NCBI RefSeq assembly: GCF_026241755.1 | Contig: NZ_JAPJDA010000023.1 | Coordinates: 16,427 to 80,426 of the forward strand | DNA length: 64,000 nt | Direction of reading: 5' to 3' | Origin: Salinimicrobium profundisediminis | Lineage (GTDB): Bacteria > Bacteroidota > Bacteroidia > Flavobacteriales > Flavobacteriaceae | In this document: positions 1-8,574 of the stretch, piece after piece | Numbering within the stretch: position 1 is the stretch's first letter | Layout: each line of letters begins with the position of its first letter | The notes under the pieces: generated by a model | What the model saw: only the letters and a program-made list of their open reading frames with translations | Databases searched by the model: none | What the model was told of the DNA's origin: nothing | Position numbers and translations under genes: made by a program

Positions 1-870
1 GGCCAATTCGGGGTGAGCCGGAATTTTCACTCCAAAATCTTCTACAGGTTCCTTTTTTACATCTTCTTTACTCACTTCAAAACCGGCGTCTTCCCAGGAC
101 TGAAAGCCACCATTGAGTATTCTTACGTCTTTTACACCAGCGTACATCATGATGAAGGCATTTCTTATGGCACCAATATCTCCGGCAGCACTTCCGGGAA
201 ACTCATCATCGTTATCGGGGAACATGAATTTCCCGTAGAGAATTACGGTAGTATCGGCTGTGATGCCGTGTTCTTCCAGGGCTTTATTTAGTTCTTCGGG
301 GCTGCGGCGGTTCCAGGTTTCAGGAGATTCCAGGGCGTTGGTGTCCATGTCTATTGCTCCGGGGATGTGGCCGGTTAAATAGGCGTCCCTATTGCGATAA
401 TGCGCATGTACCACCACATATTTATCGTTGTCATATTCTGCAGGTTTTTCTCCAGATATAAGTTTATTCACCCATTGTGCCGATACCAGCTGCCTGTATT
501 TTGGTAGATAGCTCATGGGTAAAGTATCGTCGGTAGTCCATTCGTCCAGAAAGTGGTTGAAAAGTGCCATTTTTGAATACCCTGCTTTTTCAAAGCTTTC
601 GGCTACCTTTTGGGCTTCATCGCGATTGTATCCGTAAATGATAATTTCCCGGGAAGGATCAATTTCCTTATGCCGCACAATCTCAATCCAGTCCATGTAG
701 CCTGTCCATTTCGCCGGAAGCGATTTTGCACCTTTTATATGTCCGCCACGAGGTTCATTTTTTAATTTCCAGCCGTTATAGGCGTCAACCGGGCGCACGT
801 CTATAACTAATGCTCCTTTATTTTGTCTGTCAATAAGTTCCTGAGTGGTTACTTCCCTGAAGTTTGTCAT
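1..870 (-). CDS. Multi-domain rhodanese sulfurtransferase (3' end outside window)
   Basis: The gene starts at the ATG whose complement is 868-870 and reads off the left edge, giving 290 residues. The first rhodanese-like domain (about 5-135) has VIDVRPVDAY near its start and GGHIKGAKSLP, and the second (about 145-275) has TGHIPGAIDMD and ILNGGFQSW. This is the architecture of SseA/thiosulfate-sulfurtransferase proteins, which move sulfane sulfur between donors and acceptors. Neither visible domain has a Cys in the active-site loop: the first reads IIYGYNRDEA and the second VILYGKFMFPDN. A catalytic domain is therefore expected beyond the window edge. It fits the sulfur theme of 8.5-22 kb but is not linked to it by an operon. 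The family is clear; the exact substrate is not. Confidence 0.85.
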   Translation of the reverse strand, partial: MTNFREVTTQELIDRQNKGALVIDVRPVDAYNGWKLKNEPRGGHIKGAKSLPAKWTGYMDWIEIVRHKEIDPSREIIIYGYNRDEAQKVAESFEKAGYSKMALFNHFLDEWTTDDTLPMSYLPKYRQLVSAQWVNKLISGEKPAEYDNDKYVVVHAHYRNRDAYLTGHIPGAIDMDTNALESPETWNRRSPEELNKALEEHGITADTTVILYGKFMFPDNDDEFPGSAAGDIGAIRNAFIMMYAGVKDVRILNGGFQSWEDAGFEVSKEDVKKEPVEDFGVKIPAHPELA

Positions 871-1011
871 ATTTCGGATTTTATGTGCAAAAAAAGAACT
901 TCCGAAGAAGCTCTGATTTTTGGTTTTTCCGAAGATAACTAATTTCCCATTTTTTTGAGGCAGGCTGTAGCTTAAGAAATTCCTAAAACTTACTGAAGAA
1001 AGGGAATTCTG

Positions 1012-1431
1012 CTACAGGTCAATCTCTTTTTTATAGGATTGCGTTTTTTCCACGCCATTTTCATTAGTGGTTTTGCGAACCACGATCTCCAGTTTTTGAT
1101 AATCTTCCATATTGCCAATGCCGCTTTCTACAGCATTCTTGATTTCGCCTGTCATTTTGAAGAAAGAAACAACGTTTCCCGGTAAAGTTTCTGGTTGAAT
1201 TTCAACTGTAAGAGCATGGTATTCTGCATCTCCTGTCTTTTCGGTTTTTGAGGAACCAATAGAAATATTTTCAGCAGGAATAACTGCCGAAATCCTGCTT
1301 TTCAAAGTTTCCTGCGCCACAGTATATTCGGGAGGAATAGTATCCTGGTGGACTACTCTTGTGATTTTTTCTACACAGGAGGTGAATAAGATTAAAACTG
1401 TTAGTAAAGGAAGGATTTTGAAGCTTTTCAT
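1012..1431 (-). CDS. Small lipoprotein of unknown function
   Basis: 139 residues. A lipoprotein signal peptide ends in a lipobox with Cys19 (ILFTSC), so the mature protein should be lipid-anchored in the envelope. The mature part is mostly charged, with alternating polar and hydrophobic stretches suggestive of a small alpha/beta fold, and no motif I recognise. It is a single gene, convergent with nothing, with the rhodanese gene downstream on the same strand about 140 bases away. A dyad at 1482-1498 lies about 50 bases upstream of the start. Function unknown. Confidence 0.8.
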   Translation of the reverse strand: MKSFKILPLLTVLILFTSCVEKITRVVHQDTIPPEYTVAQETLKSRISAVIPAENISIGSSKTEKTGDAEYHALTVEIQPETLPGNVVSFFKMTGEIKNAVESGIGNMEDYQKLEIVVRKTTNENGVEKTQSYKKEIDL

Positions 1432-1481
1432 TTGATCTTTCGGGTTAGGAATGGGTTTAGCTATAGAATTTAGTAGCAGCC

Positions 1482-1498
1482 TGTAACAGGTTGTTACA
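1482..1498. promoter_or_regulatory. Weak Crp/Fnr-like dyad with a 5-nt spacer
   Basis: Perfect half sites TGTAAC and GTTACA are separated by five bases. The half sites match three other dyads in this window (9212, 19387, 20321), but those have a four-base spacer and a TAnnTTTG element 21 nt away, and this one has neither. It lies between the lipoprotein gene (start 1431, minus) and the serine gene (start 1683, plus). It could be a site for the same regulator or a chance palindrome. Confidence 0.3.
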
Positions 1499-1651
1499 AA
1501 TCTTAGGAGCTAAACCAGGAAAGTTTTTTTGAAAAAATTCAGTTAAAACCCGAATTCATCTATAAAAATTTAATTTTTTGAGCTGCAATTTAGGAAGTGA
1601 TAAATGTCTTCAACTTTAGCGCTAAATCTTCCGTGTGTGCCTGAAAAAGCT

Positions 1652-1659
1652 TAGTTTTG
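1652..1659 (+). promoter_or_regulatory. Putative -7 promoter element for the serine-biosynthesis fusion gene
   Basis: TAGTTTTG matches the Bacteroidota TAnnTTTG -7 consensus and lies 23 bases upstream of the ATG at 1683, implying a leader of under 20 bases. No clear TTTG -33 box is visible at normal spacing. Confidence 0.35.
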
Positions 1660-1682
1660 GGGAGATTTGAATTAATTTCGGC

Positions 1683-3575
1683 ATGAAGAATAACAGGCAT
1701 TTTGTAATTGATTTTGACAGTACGTTCACTCAGGTGGAAGCTCTTGATATATTAGGCGAAATTTCGCTGGAGAACCACCAGGAAAAAGAGGAGCGGCTTC
1801 AACGGCTTGTAGATCTTACCAACAGCGGGATGGCCGGTGATCTCTCCTTTAGGGAATCCCTGGAACAGCGGCTGGCCCTGCTCAATGCCGAAGAACAACA
1901 TTTGCCAAAGCTTGTTGACCGCTTAAAAAGCAAGGTTTCTACGAGTTTTATTAGAAACAGGGAGTTCTTTGAAGAAAACCACGAGAATATTTATATCATT
2001 TCAAATGGTTTTAAAGAGTTTATTGTGCCTATAGTGAAAGAGTTTGGGGTAAGGGAAGAGAATGTTTTCGCTAATACTTTTCGACCTGATTCTGAAGGAA
2101 AACTTACCAATTTTGATACCGATAATGTCCTCTCATCCAATAACGGAAAGGTAGAAATGCTGAAGCGGTTAGACCTGCAGGGCGATGTTTACGTAATTGG
2201 TGATGGCTATACAGATTACGAGATCAAAGCCGCCGGTCTTGCCAATAAATTTTATGCTTTTACTGAAAATGTTGAACGCGGCAATGTTTTGGAAAAAGCC
2301 GATCATATTACACCAAGTCTTGACGAATTTCTATACCTGCACAAAATGAATAAAGCTATCTCTTATCCTAAAAATCGAATTAAAGTGCTGCTGCTCGAAA
2401 ATGTACACGAGGACGCTGTAAAGATCATGAAAAATGAGGGCTACAACGTAACTACAATTGCAGGTGCACTAGATGAAGAGGAACTCGCCGAAAAGATCAA
2501 AGATGTGTCGGTGTTAGGGATACGATCAAAAACCCATGTGACCGAAAAGGTGCTGAAAAATGCCAACAGGCTTATTTCTGTAGGTGCGTTTTGTATTGGT
2601 ACCAACCAGATAGATCTTGAAGCCTGCCTCAAAAAAGGGATTGCAGTTTTCAATGCACCATTTAGCAATACGCGCTCTGTAGTTGAGCTTGCCATAGGCG
2701 AAATCATATTTTTGATGAGAGGCCTGCCCGACAGGCTGGCGGAGATGCATGCCGGTAACTGGAACAAATCGGCTAACGGGAGCAGGGAAGTCCGCGGAAA
2801 AAAGCTGGGGATTGTTGGCTACGGAAACATAGGCGCACAGCTATCGGTAGTTGCCGAAGCTATAGGTTTTGATGTCTATTATTACGATTTAATGGAGAAA
2901 CTGGCTTTGGGAAATGCTACCAAGTGCAGCAGCCTTGAAGAATTACTTCAAATAGCTGATGTTGTTACCCTGCACGTTGATGGCCGCAAAGAAAACCATA
3001 ACCTTATTGGAGAAAAAGAACTTGAGCTTATGAAAGAAGGATCAGTGTTTCTCAATCTTAGCAGGGGGCATGTAGTTGATTTGGAAGCTTTGAAAAAACA
3101 CCTGGAAAGCGGCAAAATAAGTGGCGCTGGAGTAGATGTTTTTCCGAAGGAACCCAAGACCAATGCAGAGCAATTTGAATCGGAATTACGGGGTGTCAAA
3201 AATGTCATTTTAACGCCTCATATTGGGGGAAGTACCGAAGAAGCCCAGGTGAATATCGGGAATTTTGTTCCCAATAAGATCATTGAGTACATCAATACTG
3301 GAAGTACTACCAACAGCGTTAATTTCCCTAATTTACAGTTGCCTATTCTTGAAAATGCCCATCGTTTAATTCATATTCACCACAACAGGCCTGGCATTAT
3401 TGCACATATCAACAACGTCTTGTCGCAGCACGACTGTAATATTGTAGGGCAGTACCTTAAAACCAACGAATCTATAGGATACGTGATTACCGATATCAAT
3501 AAAGCCTACAATGAAGAAGTGGTTGATGAGATGCGGGGAATTGATGGAACCATCAGGTTTAGAGTGCTTTACTAA
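1683..3575 (+). CDS. serA: Fused phosphoserine phosphatase-like HAD domain and D-3-phosphoglycerate dehydrogenase
   Basis: 630 residues, longer than the 400-530 usual for SerA. Residues about 5-220 form a HAD phosphatase of SerB type: DFDST (10-14), SNG near 108, a Lys in NNGKVEM, and GDGYTDYE near 173, so all four HAD motifs are present. Residues about 235-545 form phosphoglycerate dehydrogenase: Rossmann loop GYGNIG near 379, catalytic Arg in NLSRGH, Glu in FPKEP and His in TPHIGGS. A C-terminal ACT domain (about 553-630) suggests serine feedback. The protein would carry steps 1 and 3 of serine synthesis from 3-phosphoglycerate; step 2 (SerC) is not in this window. Transcribed alone. Phosphatase activity on phosphoserine is inferred from motifs and fusion, not proven. 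Confidence 0.9.
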   Translation: MKNNRHFVIDFDSTFTQVEALDILGEISLENHQEKEERLQRLVDLTNSGMAGDLSFRESLEQRLALLNAEEQHLPKLVDRLKSKVSTSFIRNREFFEENHENIYIISNGFKEFIVPIVKEFGVREENVFANTFRPDSEGKLTNFDTDNVLSSNNGKVEMLKRLDLQGDVYVIGDGYTDYEIKAAGLANKFYAFTENVERGNVLEKADHITPSLDEFLYLHKMNKAISYPKNRIKVLLLENVHEDAVKIMKNEGYNVTTIAGALDEEELAEKIKDVSVLGIRSKTHVTEKVLKNANRLISVGAFCIGTNQIDLEACLKKGIAVFNAPFSNTRSVVELAIGEIIFLMRGLPDRLAEMHAGNWNKSANGSREVRGKKLGIVGYGNIGAQLSVVAEAIGFDVYYYDLMEKLALGNATKCSSLEELLQIADVVTLHVDGRKENHNLIGEKELELMKEGSVFLNLSRGHVVDLEALKKHLESGKISGAGVDVFPKEPKTNAEQFESELRGVKNVILTPHIGGSTEEAQVNIGNFVPNKIIEYINTGSTTNSVNFPNLQLPILENAHRLIHIHHNRPGIIAHINNVLSQHDCNIVGQYLKTNESIGYVITDINKAYNEEVVDEMRGIDGTIRFRVLY

Positions 3576-3616
3576 ATATCAATGATCAATAAACTATTGA
3601 CATTTAACAATGATTC
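3576..3616. repeat. Degenerate heptanucleotide repeat, left border of the decayed toxin-like island
   Basis: Directly after the serA stop the sequence can be cut into 7-base units such as ATGATCA, ATAAACT, ATTGACA, TTTAACA and ATGATTC, degenerate versions of ATATTCA. The same heptad occurs at 5421-5476 and 25794-25821. Here the match is weak and would need scoring against shuffled sequence. Confidence 0.35.
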
Positions 3617-3716
3617 GGATAAAAGAAGAGACGTGTAGGAAAGAGTTTTTTATTGACCGGCTATTGTTACGGAAATAAATATTGGAAAGGAGTTTTCAAA
3701 AAAGATATATATCCTA

Positions 3717-4219
3717 CTAAAATTTTGAATTGAGTTCTCTCATCATTTCAATAGTGTCAACAAATCTTACTCCAAAGTGGTTGCATACTTCAGGAATTTT
3801 TACTCTTTTCTTAGCTCCCGGAGAACTTTTTTCATATGTTACAATTACCAAGTTCAATTTTATCGCGTACGCTACTAACCAAGGATCAGCTAAATCTGTT
3901 TGTAAAAATTCTTCAATAGCACTATCATGATATTGATTTCTCATTGAATTAACCCATTGGACTATTTGGATATATTGAGGAAGAGCTTCATCTGTGGGGT
4001 GAAAAAATTGATCTTCTAAATTATCAATACACCATAGTTTCAGTTCATCTTCGTGAGATGATTTGTCATAGATTTCCTTTTTTACTTTATCTATGCTTAT
4101 TATGTCTCCATTCCTTGCCAACTCTTTTGTTCTAATCCAAAAACTTTCAACTACGTCTAATGGATAGTATGAACGATGAGCTTGAATAAAGAAATTCGTG
4201 TCTAATAAATATCTCTCAT
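3717..4219 (-). pseudogene. DUF4411 (PIN-like) toxin-type gene with a frameshift at its start
   Basis: The last 134 codons are open and read as a DUF4411 protein (LADPWLVAYA, FGVRFVDTIEMMREL). Upstream in the same frame is the family N-terminus YLLDTNFFIQAHRSYY, but no ATG, GTG or TTG precedes it before an in-frame stop. An ATG overlapping the stop of the upstream gene (ATGA, 4219-4216) sits two bases out of frame and hits a stop after five codons. Removing one GA from the GAGAGA run there would restore M-R-Y-L-L-D-T-N. The gene is thus probably disabled by a 2-base slippage. DUF4411 proteins are PIN-fold and usually paired with an XRE-ImmA partner, as here; RNase activity is inferred from the fold. 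Confidence 0.75.
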
Positions 4220-5354
4220 ACTTGATATAGATATTCGTTCACAAATTTATCGTAAGTATTTCCTCTAAGGTTGGTAAGACGATAGGCGTCTCGATACAAA
4301 AGATTGTTTTCTTTTACAGCATTATTCACATAGTTAGCAAACCTTAGACTAACTCTTTTTTTAGCAGTCGCATAAAAGTTGCCTCCGGAAGCTTTATTTT
4401 CTTTTTTTAACTGGAAACTTATGATGTAAGAATTATAAAATTCAAAGAATTCTGGTTTATTAATTAATTTTAAATCTAGAGCTCTTCGTGCAACTACAAT
4501 TGGACTCACTTTTAAATTTCTACTCAGTGTCTTGAAATTTGTAGTAATTTTCCATAATTCTCTAAAGTGCATTTCTGGTACTAAAAACTCAGCAGCGACC
4601 TTATCACATAATTTTTCAATTGGGTCATCGGCTGGTAACATATCATTATTGTCAAATCCGGCACTTTCTCCCAACCATATATGGGCTATCTCATGAATAA
4701 GAGTGAACATTTGAGCCGCTTTGGCATCTGCGGAATTGATAAACAAAAATGGTGCTTTTTTGTTAACTAGAACAAACCCTCTACATTCTTCAACTTCAAT
4801 TTTTCGTTTTGTATTATTACCAACAACGCCATTAAATGTGACAATTATTCCTATATCTTCAATCTTTCTAGTAAGGTGATCTAAGGTTTCTTCCTAGGTT
4901 TTAAATTCCTTTGCCCAATCTTTATTTAATTGTAAGGTTTCTCTTATGGAATTTACGATTTCGAGGTAATTATCATTTTCATTGAAAGATTCTACAAACC
5001 TTAAATCCTCATAGCCACTTTCAGTTAGATACTCTGTTAGCCAAGATTGTCTTTCTTGTAGCATTTGAACTGTGTGATACACATTCAAAGAGACTTGATT
5101 GGCATCTCCTTTACCTGTTCTAAAAAATGGAATATTTAATTCTTCTTGAGGAGGTTCATTTAAGAATAAATAACCAAATGGTACGTGAACTTTTTGAGTA
5201 AAATCTTCGAGCTGTTTAATTGTAGGATATTTATTTCCTTTTATCCATTCTTCAACCTTTGGATTTTAGAAAAAAAATCCTCGAGCTTAAAACCTGCTCT
5301 GGTTATAGCCCACTCAATTAAATTGGAATTAATATTTTCTATTCGGTTTAACAC
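4216..5354 (-). pseudogene. XRE-ImmA/IrrE metallopeptidase-type antitoxin gene, broken twice
   Basis: Read from GTG (complement of 5352-5354), the pieces give about 380 residues, the usual length for XRE plus ImmA/IrrE proteins. The N-terminal piece runs to LEDFFSK; a one-base loss in an A run near 5265 then shifts the frame, after which KVEEWIKGNKYPT and KVHVPFGYLFL follow. A second lesion is an in-frame TAG after WAKEFKT (about 4894-4896) where a Trp is probably expected (TGG to TAG). The frame then continues through GFVLVNKKAPF to the zinc motif HEIAHIWLG near 4690. It ends overlapping the DUF4411 start by ATGA. ImmA/IrrE proteins are metalloproteases acting on repressors or serving as antitoxins; here the reading frame cannot make the full protein. 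Confidence 0.8.
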
Positions 5355-5400
5355 GGGTCAAATATAGATATTTTTACATTCTTGCATCCATTGCCTACAA

Positions 5401-5476
5401 TATACAATACCAATACAAAATATTCAATAACAGATATTCACTATTCAATCGTAAATATTCAATACACTATATTCAA
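5401..5476. repeat. Phased heptanucleotide repeat (TATTCAA units)
   Basis: TATTCAA starts at 5421, 5442, 5456 and 5470, and TATTCAC at 5435; every interval is a multiple of seven, with degenerate heptads between (TAACAGA, TCGTAAA, TACACTA). It borders the right side of the broken ImmA/DUF4411 pair. The remaining bases up to the ORF at 5581 contain only a short inverted repeat (GGGGTTTT / AAAACCC, about 5553-5574). Confidence 0.7.
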
Positions 5477-5580
5477 CTCGTCTGTTGATTAAGGGCTAAC
5501 AGGTGAAACATGATTACAATCATGTTTTGGCTGTGATGGATTCTGCATCTTTGGGGTTTTGCCTCTAAAACCCTTAATAA

Positions 5581-7380
5581 ATGACATATAATTTAACGCC
5601 CCACCGGTTCCATATTCCGGTAATGGGCCTGGCTTTTACCATAGACACGCCTATAAAGGTTGCCCACTATGGTATTACCTCTGCATTGTCTATCATTGAA
5701 GACAATCTCATTGAGATGATGAGAAAGCATTATTACCAGGAAAACAATGAGATCTATGTGCCCATTGAAAAGCACGAGGAAAATTACCGCGTGCGACGCA
5801 TCACCGACTATCTTAACCTGGTCAACCGAAATGTGCAATCTAAATTCGAAAAACTCAAAGCCTCGGCTTTTGAAAAGGGATCAGAAATTGTGAAGTATTT
5901 TGAGATGCTGCCCGAAGAAAGTGGCCTCAAAGAAAAATACGAGCAGTTTTTACAATCTCATGGCGAAGCCAAAGCAGAGCTGGAAAGTTTTCTTCGGAAG
6001 CATATTAGTCCCGGTGGGATTGAAGTGAACATCATGACCAAAGTAGATAAGAACAACACCGGAAAAAACGGAGAGATCCTTCCCGATGGTTCTGACGCTT
6101 TGGGAGCACTAAAAGCTTATGCCGAAAGTGAACTCGAAAATTCAGCCGTGATTTTTTCTGCCGGGATGAATCCGAGATTGTTCAACTACCTCGAAAACTT
6201 CAGGGAATTTGATGCTTCGGCATGGGGCAGGTTCAAAAAGAAAGTGATCATCAAGGTGAGCGATTACCGTTCGGCACTTATCCAGGGAAAGTACCTTGCC
6301 AAAAAGGGCATTTGGGTGAGCGAATTCAGGATTGAATCGGGATTGAATTGTGGCGGACATGCTTTTGCCACCCAGGGATATTTACTGGGACCAATTCTGG
6401 AAGAATTCCGAAGTAAAAAAGAAGAACTGGAACAGGCACTTTTCAGCCTTTACAATCCGGCAATACAGGCCAGGGGAGAAGCAGGTTTTGACAAGCCACA
6501 CCCTGTTAATATTACGGTACAGGGCGGAATTGGAACTGCAGCCGAGCAACAATTGCTTTACGGATATTACGGGGTTAACGGCACCGGCTGGGGAACACCC
6601 TTTTTGCTGTGCCCCGAAGCTACAACTGTAGATGCGAATACCCTTGAACTGCTGCGGAAAAGTAAGGAAAATGATGTGGTACTTAGCAAAGCCTCACCGC
6701 TGGGAGTGCGCTTCAATTACCTGAAGAATACCAGTGCCAATGTAGAGAGACAGCAAAGAATTGACCGCAGGAAACCCGGAAGCCCCTGTACCGAAAAGTA
6801 CCTGGTTTCAAATACCGAATTTACCAAAGAACCTATATGTACGGCTTCGAGAAAATACCAGAAGCTAAAGCTGGAACAGCTGGAAAAAGCAGGTTTGCCT
6901 GAAGAAGAATACCAATTGCAGGTAGACGATTTGCTTAGCAAAGAATGTCTTTGCATTGGCCTAAGTAGTTCTGCCGGAATTAATTATAAGGTTCCTATTG
7001 TAGAAAAGCTTGATGCCGTGACTATTTGCCCCGGGCCAAACATTGTAAATTACAGTAAACAAGCAAGCTTGCAGGAGATGAGCGATCACATTTATGGTAG
7101 GCAGGAGCTGCCTGTAGATCCTCAACGGCCACATATGTTTGTAAAAGAACTTCAGCTTTACGTGGAGTATCTAAAAGAGGAAATCAAGAACACTTTTAAT
7201 CCTGTGCCCAGAGATATTAAGGGCTGGACGGGCTTCTGTAATAATTTGCTCGAAGGAGTTTCTCATTACAGAAAACTTGCTCAACAGGAGCTTATTAAAA
7301 AGAAAGAAGCTTTTGAAAAAGGCCTGGATAGATGGGAAGCAGCAGTGCTCGAAATCAAAGCCGGCCTGGAAAGCAGGTAA
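5581..7380 (+). CDS. Uncharacterised large protein with nitronate-monooxygenase-like barrel motifs
   Basis: 599 residues with no named family that I recognise. The middle (about 150-370) has features of FMN TIM barrels of the 2-nitropropane dioxygenase type: GLNCGGHAFA resembles the family's AGGH loop, VQGGIGTAAEQ resembles the phosphate-binding GGI loop, and GWGTPFLLCPEA resembles the strand before the substrate pocket. The C-terminal 200 residues are Cys-bearing (GSPCTEKY, PICTAS, KECLCIGL, TICPGP) and could bind a metal or cluster. The N-terminal 150 residues are helical and charged. No signal peptide or membrane segment, so cytoplasmic. Monocistronic, ending in a strong terminator. The barrel assignment is inference from motifs; the reaction is unknown. 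Confidence 0.8.
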   Translation: MTYNLTPHRFHIPVMGLAFTIDTPIKVAHYGITSALSIIEDNLIEMMRKHYYQENNEIYVPIEKHEENYRVRRITDYLNLVNRNVQSKFEKLKASAFEKGSEIVKYFEMLPEESGLKEKYEQFLQSHGEAKAELESFLRKHISPGGIEVNIMTKVDKNNTGKNGEILPDGSDALGALKAYAESELENSAVIFSAGMNPRLFNYLENFREFDASAWGRFKKKVIIKVSDYRSALIQGKYLAKKGIWVSEFRIESGLNCGGHAFATQGYLLGPILEEFRSKKEELEQALFSLYNPAIQARGEAGFDKPHPVNITVQGGIGTAAEQQLLYGYYGVNGTGWGTPFLLCPEATTVDANTLELLRKSKENDVVLSKASPLGVRFNYLKNTSANVERQQRIDRRKPGSPCTEKYLVSNTEFTKEPICTASRKYQKLKLEQLEKAGLPEEEYQLQVDDLLSKECLCIGLSSSAGINYKVPIVEKLDAVTICPGPNIVNYSKQASLQEMSDHIYGRQELPVDPQRPHMFVKELQLYVEYLKEEIKNTFNPVPRDIKGWTGFCNNLLEGVSHYRKLAQQELIKKKEAFEKGLDRWEAAVLEIKAGLESR

Positions 7381-7388
7381 GTATATTA

Positions 7389-7426
7389 CCCTCCAAAAAT
7401 GTCATTTTTGGAGGGTGTTTTTTGTC
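7389..7426 (+). terminator. Rho-independent terminator after the 599-residue gene
   Basis: A perfect 13-bp inverted repeat (7389-7401 with 7403-7415, arm CCCTCCAAAAATG) is followed by TGTTTTTTG. The centre is the recurrent AAAATGtCATTTT palindrome. Confidence 0.85.
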
Positions 7427-7454
7427 CCCGGTTCTAATCACAAACAATTAGCCC

Positions 7455-8243
7455 TTATCCTTTATTCATAGATTTTAGGGCTGCGATCATTTCGGGAGCA
7501 GTGTTCACCACTTTTTTAATCTTTCCTGAAGGCTCAACAATAATGTGGGTAGGATAAATTGAAAACCCCAAAGTATCTTCAATAAATGCCTTTTGTTGAG
7601 GTACAACAGCGTATTTGAATTCCCTTTCAGCAAGGAATTTTTGCAATTCGGCTTTGGTATCTAAGGAAAGACTTAGAAAAACCACATCTTCATTTTCTCG
7701 GTATTCTTCGACCAGTTGGTTGAGCTGCGGCATTTCTTCTATACAGGGTTTGCAGTTAAGAAACCAGGTCTTTACCGCCAGGGTTTTGCCTAAAAGTGCC
7801 TCTTTTGAATACGTTTTCCCATCGAGAGCAGTGAGTTTAAAATCGGGAAATTGCTGGCCTTCCATCATAAAATGTTTGTACTCGCGGTAACTGTCGGCCG
7901 AGATGGTGTAGCTTATATCCCCATCAGATTCTTTTGTGAGCTTAAACAGCTGATATTGATCTCGCGCTGCATTTGATTTCTTTTCTATGGCGATAAATTC
8001 CCCTGTCAAAAGGGCTTCAAAAAATGCCTTTTTTGAGATGCTGTCACCATCTTCCCCCAGCGGAAGAAAATCTGAAGACAAATCTATATTGGTTTTGTGA
8101 TATCGCCACCATTTAGCCTGATCGGCATGCAGGGAAGAGAACAGAAGATCCATTTCGGTGACTTTTTCCTTTTCCTGGCAGGAGAGCAGCAGGAAGGAGA
8201 TCATGATAAACAGAAGTCGGGATACAGAAGAAAAACCTTTCAA
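7455..8243 (-). CDS. TlpA/thioredoxin-like lipoprotein
   Basis: 262 residues. The lipobox is SFLLLSC (Cys near 22). The C-terminal half (about 130-262) is a TlpA-type thioredoxin fold: GQQFPDFKLTALDGK, then FLNCKPCIEEMPQ with the redox pair CKPC near 164-167, then a cis-Pro-type segment IYPTHIIV. It should act as a membrane-anchored thiol oxidoreductase in the periplasm. The N-terminal part has no known fold. It is convergent with the upstream 599-residue gene; a short gap separates it from that terminator. Confidence 0.87.
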   Translation of the reverse strand: MKGFSSVSRLLFIMISFLLLSCQEKEKVTEMDLLFSSLHADQAKWWRYHKTNIDLSSDFLPLGEDGDSISKKAFFEALLTGEFIAIEKKSNAARDQYQLFKLTKESDGDISYTISADSYREYKHFMMEGQQFPDFKLTALDGKTYSKEALLGKTLAVKTWFLNCKPCIEEMPQLNQLVEEYRENEDVVFLSLSLDTKAELQKFLAEREFKYAVVPQQKAFIEDTLGFSIYPTHIIVEPSGKIKKVVNTAPEMIAALKSMNKG

Positions 8244-8574
8244 AATTTACCTTTTTAGTTCGGCTTAAAGATAAGGAATCTTCAAACAGGGTAAAGAACT
8301 GATGTTTGCAGTTTTTCGGGGATCTTAACTTCGGAAAAAGCCGAAAAACAGGAGAGCTACGGTTCAGAAATAACGATCAGTTGCCGTGCAATTAGGTGGT
8401 TTGTACCTCCCAAAAATCTGAAATATTTATTTTACTTATTTCAGAATTCCTTCCGAAGTAATAGGGGCGATACTTAGATAGAATTTTGTAAACAAAACAT
8501 CCTCCGGAAACTAAGGGATTTGTAGGGCAAAAATGTGTGAAATACCCTAAATTTACCAAAGCAAACGCACAGCT
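8244..8574. other. Intergenic region upstream of the Crp/Fnr gene
   Basis: 331 bases between divergent genes. No credible ORF, tRNA or TGTnAC dyad. There are two TTCCGAAG-type octamers (about 8331 and 8450). A possible promoter for the regulator ends near 8550 (CCTAAATTTACC), but it is a poor match to TAnnTTTG. Confidence 0.5.

Noticed and set aside
1482..1498. Full member of the Crp/Fnr operator set
   Set aside because: The spacer is 5 bases, not 4, and no TAnnTTTG element lies 21 bases away on either side; kept only as a low-confidence site.
3730..3930. Plus-strand ORFs opposite the DUF4411 relic and many other antisense ORFs
   Set aside because: They are shadows of genes on the other strand, with no signal peptide, family motif or promoter.
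5401..5476. CRISPR array or plasmid iterons
   Set aside because: Units are only 7 bases with no unique spacers of fixed length, and no cas or replication genes are near.
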